DNA from: an uncultured Bacteroidota bacterium
Lineage (GTDB): Bacteria; Bacteroidota; Bacteroidia; Flavobacteriales; Flavobacteriaceae
Reading direction: 5' to 3'
NCBI GenBank assembly: GCA_902554655.1
Contig: CACDPE010000001.1
Location: 124,001 to 188,000 of the forward strand
Length of the DNA: 64,000 nucleotides
The position numbers and the translations under genes were made by a program. The notes beneath the pieces are model-generated. The model saw only the letters and a list, made by a program, of their open reading frames with translations, ran no database searches and was not told the origin of the DNA. Shown piece by piece: positions 61,282 to 64,000 of the stretch; within the stretch, counting starts at the first letter, position 1, and each line of letters begins with the position of its first letter.

Positions 61282-62568
61282 ATGAGTAAAATAAAAACAA
61301 TAACTGCTAGACAAATTTTTGATTCTAGAGGAAATCCCACAGTTGAAGTTGATGTTCACACAGAAAATGGTTCATTTGGTAGAGCTGCTGTTCCTTCAGG
61401 AGCTTCAACTGGTGAACATGAAGCAGTAGAATTGAGAGATGGAGGAAGTGATTATATGGGTAAGGGTGTTTCAATTGCAGTTGAAAATGTTAATTCAGTT
61501 ATTGCACAAGCCTTAATTGGAAAATCAGTTTTAAATCAAGAAGAAATTGATAATATCATGTTAGAGTTAGATGGTACAGAAAATAAATCAATTCTTGGTG
61601 CAAATGCTGTACTTGGAGTTTCATTAGCTGTATCAAAAGCAGCAGCTTCTTTTAATAAAATCCCTTTATATAAATATTTAGGAGGAAATGATGCGTCTAT
61701 TCTCCCTGTTCCTATGATGAATATTATAAATGGTGGTTCTCACTCAGATGCTCCTATTGCATTTCAAGAGTTTATGATCATGCCTGTCGAAGCTAAAAGC
61801 TTTAGTCATGCTGTTAAAATGGGTTCAGAAATATTTCATCACTTAAAAAAAATTCTTTCAGAAAGAAAATTAAGTACAGCAGTTGGCGATGAAGGTGGTT
61901 TTGCACCCAAATTAGATGGTACAGAAGACGTTTTAGAAACTATCATAAAATCTATTTCTAGTGCTGGTTACAGAGCTGGAGATGATGTTATGATTGCCTT
62001 AGACTGTGCATCATCTGAATTTTTTGAAAATGGAAAGTATGATTATAGAATTTTTGAAGGTGAAGATGCTAAGGTCCTAAATTCTGAGGAACAAGCTAAT
62101 TATCTTTCGGAATTGGTTGATAAATATCCTATTATTTCTATTGAAGATGGAATGGATGAAAATGATTGGGATGGTTGGAAATACTTAACAAAAATTTCAG
62201 GAGATAAAGTTCAGCTTGTTGGTGATGATCTTTTTGTAACTAATGAAAAAATATTACAAAAAGGTATTTCTGAAAATGCAGGAAATTCAATATTAATAAA
62301 AGTTAACCAAATAGGTACATTAACCGAAACTATTAATGCTGTAAGATTGGCTCAAAAAAATGGATATACAACAGTAATGTCTCACAGATCAGGAGAAACA
62401 GAGGATTACACTATATCGGACCTCTCAGTTGCTTTTGGAACAGGTCAAATTAAAACTGGCTCAATGTCAAGATCTGATAGAATTTCAAAATATAATCAGT
62501 TACTAAGAATTGAGGAAGAACTTAAGGAAAAAGCAATTTATCTTAAAAGAAAAGCCTTTAGTTTTTAG
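61282..62568 (+). CDS. eno: enolase
   Basis: [57 protein letters not shown]. Confidence 0.98.
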   Translation: MSKIKTITARQIFDSRGNPTVEVDVHTENGSFGRAAVPSGASTGEHEAVELRDGGSDYMGKGVSIAVENVNSVIAQALIGKSVLNQEEIDNIMLELDGTENKSILGANAVLGVSLAVSKAAASFNKIPLYKYLGGNDASILPVPMMNIINGGSHSDAPIAFQEFMIMPVEAKSFSHAVKMGSEIFHHLKKILSERKLSTAVGDEGGFAPKLDGTEDVLETIIKSISSAGYRAGDDVMIALDCASSEFFENGKYDYRIFEGEDAKVLNSEEQANYLSELVDKYPIISIEDGMDENDWDGWKYLTKISGDKVQLVGDDLFVTNEKILQKGISENAGNSILIKVNQIGTLTETINAVRLAQKNGYTTVMSHRSGETEDYTISDLSVAFGTGQIKTGSMSRSDRISKYNQLLRIEEELKEKAIYLKRKAFSF

Positions 62569-62586
62569 CTTATTTATTAAATTAGA

Positions 62587-63891
62587 GTGATGAGTGATAA
62601 AGCAAAATTAAATTTTGATAATAACGAATATGAATTTCAAGTAATTGTTGGCTCTGAAAAAGAAAAAGCTATTGATGTATCATCTCTAAGATCTGAGGCA
62701 AATTTAATAACTATTGACCCAGGATTTAAGAATACTGGCTCGTGTCGAAGTTCAATAACTTTTCTTGATGGTGAGAAAGGCATACTGAGGTATAGAGGTT
62801 ACTCAATTGAAGATTTAGCCGAGAATGCCAGTTTTTTAGAAGTTGCTTTTCTTTTGATTTATGGTCAGTTACCTAATGAATCTGAACTTAATAAATTTTT
62901 GGATGATATTAATGAAAATTCCATAGTTGATGAAGATTTAAAAAAGATACTTGAAAGTTTTCCTAAATCTGCTCATCCGATGGGGATTTTGTCTTCGCTA
63001 ACAAGTGCTTTGATTGCTTTTAACCCTGAGAAAAAAATTAGTCTTAATAATAGTTATAATAGTGATCATGACCTAATGTATAACTCTATCGTAAAGTTAC
63101 TTGCTAAAATTCCTATCCTTGTAGCATGGGTACACCGCAGAAGAAAAGGATTGCCTCTTGAATATGGTGATTATAATTTAGGATATGTTGATAATATTAC
63201 AAAGATGATGTTTCAACTACCTAATCAAGATTATGTAAAAAATAATGTAATTGTAAATGCAATGAACAAATTACTTATTTTACATGCTGATCATGAACAA
63301 AATTGCTCCACATCTACTGTAAGAATAGTCGGTTCATCTGAAGCCAGCTTATTTGCATCTGTATCTGCAGGTATCTCTGCATTGTGGGGAAGATTACATG
63401 GAGGAGCTAATCAAGCTGTTTTAGAAATGTTGGAAGCTATCAAAAATGATGGAGGAGATACCAAAAAATTTATGGTAAAAGCTAAAGATAAAAATGATCC
63501 GTTCAGATTGATGGGGTTTGGTCATAGAGTATATAAAAATTTTGATCCTCGAGCTAGAATTATAAAAAAAGCCGCCCATGATGTTTTAAAAGATTTAGGC
63601 ATTGATGACCCAATATTAAAAATTGCTAAATCGCTTGAAAAAGAAGCTTTAAATGATCCTTACTTCACATCAAGAAAGCTTTACCCAAATGTTGATTTTT
63701 ACTCTGGAATTATTTACAAGGCACTTAAAATTCCAAAAGAAATGTTTACTGTTATGTTTGCATTAGGTAGGGTTCCTGGTTGGATTGCTCATTGGAGAGA
63801 AATGCGGATGAATAATGATCCAATCGGTAGACCACGACAGGTTTATACTGGAGAAAATCGAAGATCTTTTGTTCCAATAAATAAAAGATAA
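62587..63891 (+). CDS. gltA: citrate synthase
   Basis: HADHEQNCSTSTVRIVGSSEASLFASVSAGISALWGRLHGGANQAVLEML; GFGHRVYKNFDPRA. Confidence 0.97.
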   Translation: MMSDKAKLNFDNNEYEFQVIVGSEKEKAIDVSSLRSEANLITIDPGFKNTGSCRSSITFLDGEKGILRYRGYSIEDLAENASFLEVAFLLIYGQLPNESELNKFLDDINENSIVDEDLKKILESFPKSAHPMGILSSLTSALIAFNPEKKISLNNSYNSDHDLMYNSIVKLLAKIPILVAWVHRRRKGLPLEYGDYNLGYVDNITKMMFQLPNQDYVKNNVIVNAMNKLLILHADHEQNCSTSTVRIVGSSEASLFASVSAGISALWGRLHGGANQAVLEMLEAIKNDGGDTKKFMVKAKDKNDPFRLMGFGHRVYKNFDPRARIIKKAAHDVLKDLGIDDPILKIAKSLEKEALNDPYFTSRKLYPNVDFYSGIIYKALKIPKEMFTVMFALGRVPGWIAHWREMRMNNDPIGRPRQVYTGENRRSFVPINKR

Positions 63892-63906
63892 ATTGAACTT
63901 TACTTT

Positions 63907-64000
63907 ATGAATATTGAAAATATTCTTAGAAAAAATATTGAAGAATATTTACTTGATCAGTATTATATTCCATCCTTAAATTTTGATATTTCACGTACAA
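63907..64000 (+). CDS. truncated 5' end of a CDS, possibly arginyl-tRNA synthetase
   Basis: MNIENILRKNIEEYLLDQYYIPSLNFDISRT... resembles the N-terminus of Flavobacteriia ArgS; too short for certainty. Confidence 0.45.
   Translation, partial: MNIENILRKNIEEYLLDQYYIPSLNFDISRT

Noticed and set aside
60173-63891. carA-eno-gltA directly after rplQ as an unusual metabolic operon
   Set aside because: To my knowledge this order is common in Flavobacteriia, so not novel.
1-64000. CRISPR arrays, transposons, restriction-modification, toxin-antitoxin, retrons, secondary metabolite clusters
   Set aside because: Looked for spaced repeats, transposase/integrase motifs (DDE, tyrosine recombinase R-H-R-Y), methyltransferase NPPY/DPPY, RT YxDD and NRPS/PKS signatures in the ORF track and found none convincing.

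Overview
AT-rich, gene-dense window whose gene content and order look like a marine Flavobacteriia/Bacteroidota chromosome. Most of it is core housekeeping: a C-terminal M1 peptidase fragment, tatA, a tRNA-Val(GAC), a VWA/MoxR-type AAA+ pair, clpB, murF, gldJ, porV, pdhA-pdhC, mlaF-mlaE-fabH-gcvP, purE-purK, adk-obgE, an mpl-like ligase, rlmB and an orphan SusC/SusD pair. From 43.3 kb to the end it is the str-S10-spc-alpha ribosomal supercluster (rpsL to rplQ, including rpmD and rpmJ, which the supplied ORF track omits), followed by carA, eno, gltA and a truncated, probably argS, start. I found no rRNA, CRISPR array, intact integrase, transposase or recognisable defence system. Observations that deserve follow-up: (1) a possible relic integration site at tRNA-Val, with degenerate direct and inverted copies of the tRNA 3' end and shared GTGTTCCC motifs bracketing about 2.2 kb, plus two strong hairpins; (2) the absence of porU and cdd from the usual gldJ-porU-porV-cdd-pdhA neighbourhood; (3) an 18-bp in-frame tandem repeat making an acidic EAPxxE tail on ribosomal protein L17; (4) promoter candidates of the Bacteroidota TTTG/TAnnTTTG type, some nearly leaderless; (5) convergent genes with overlapping stop codons. 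I see no convincing novel multi-gene system. All calls come from reading motifs and family resemblance, with no database searches.
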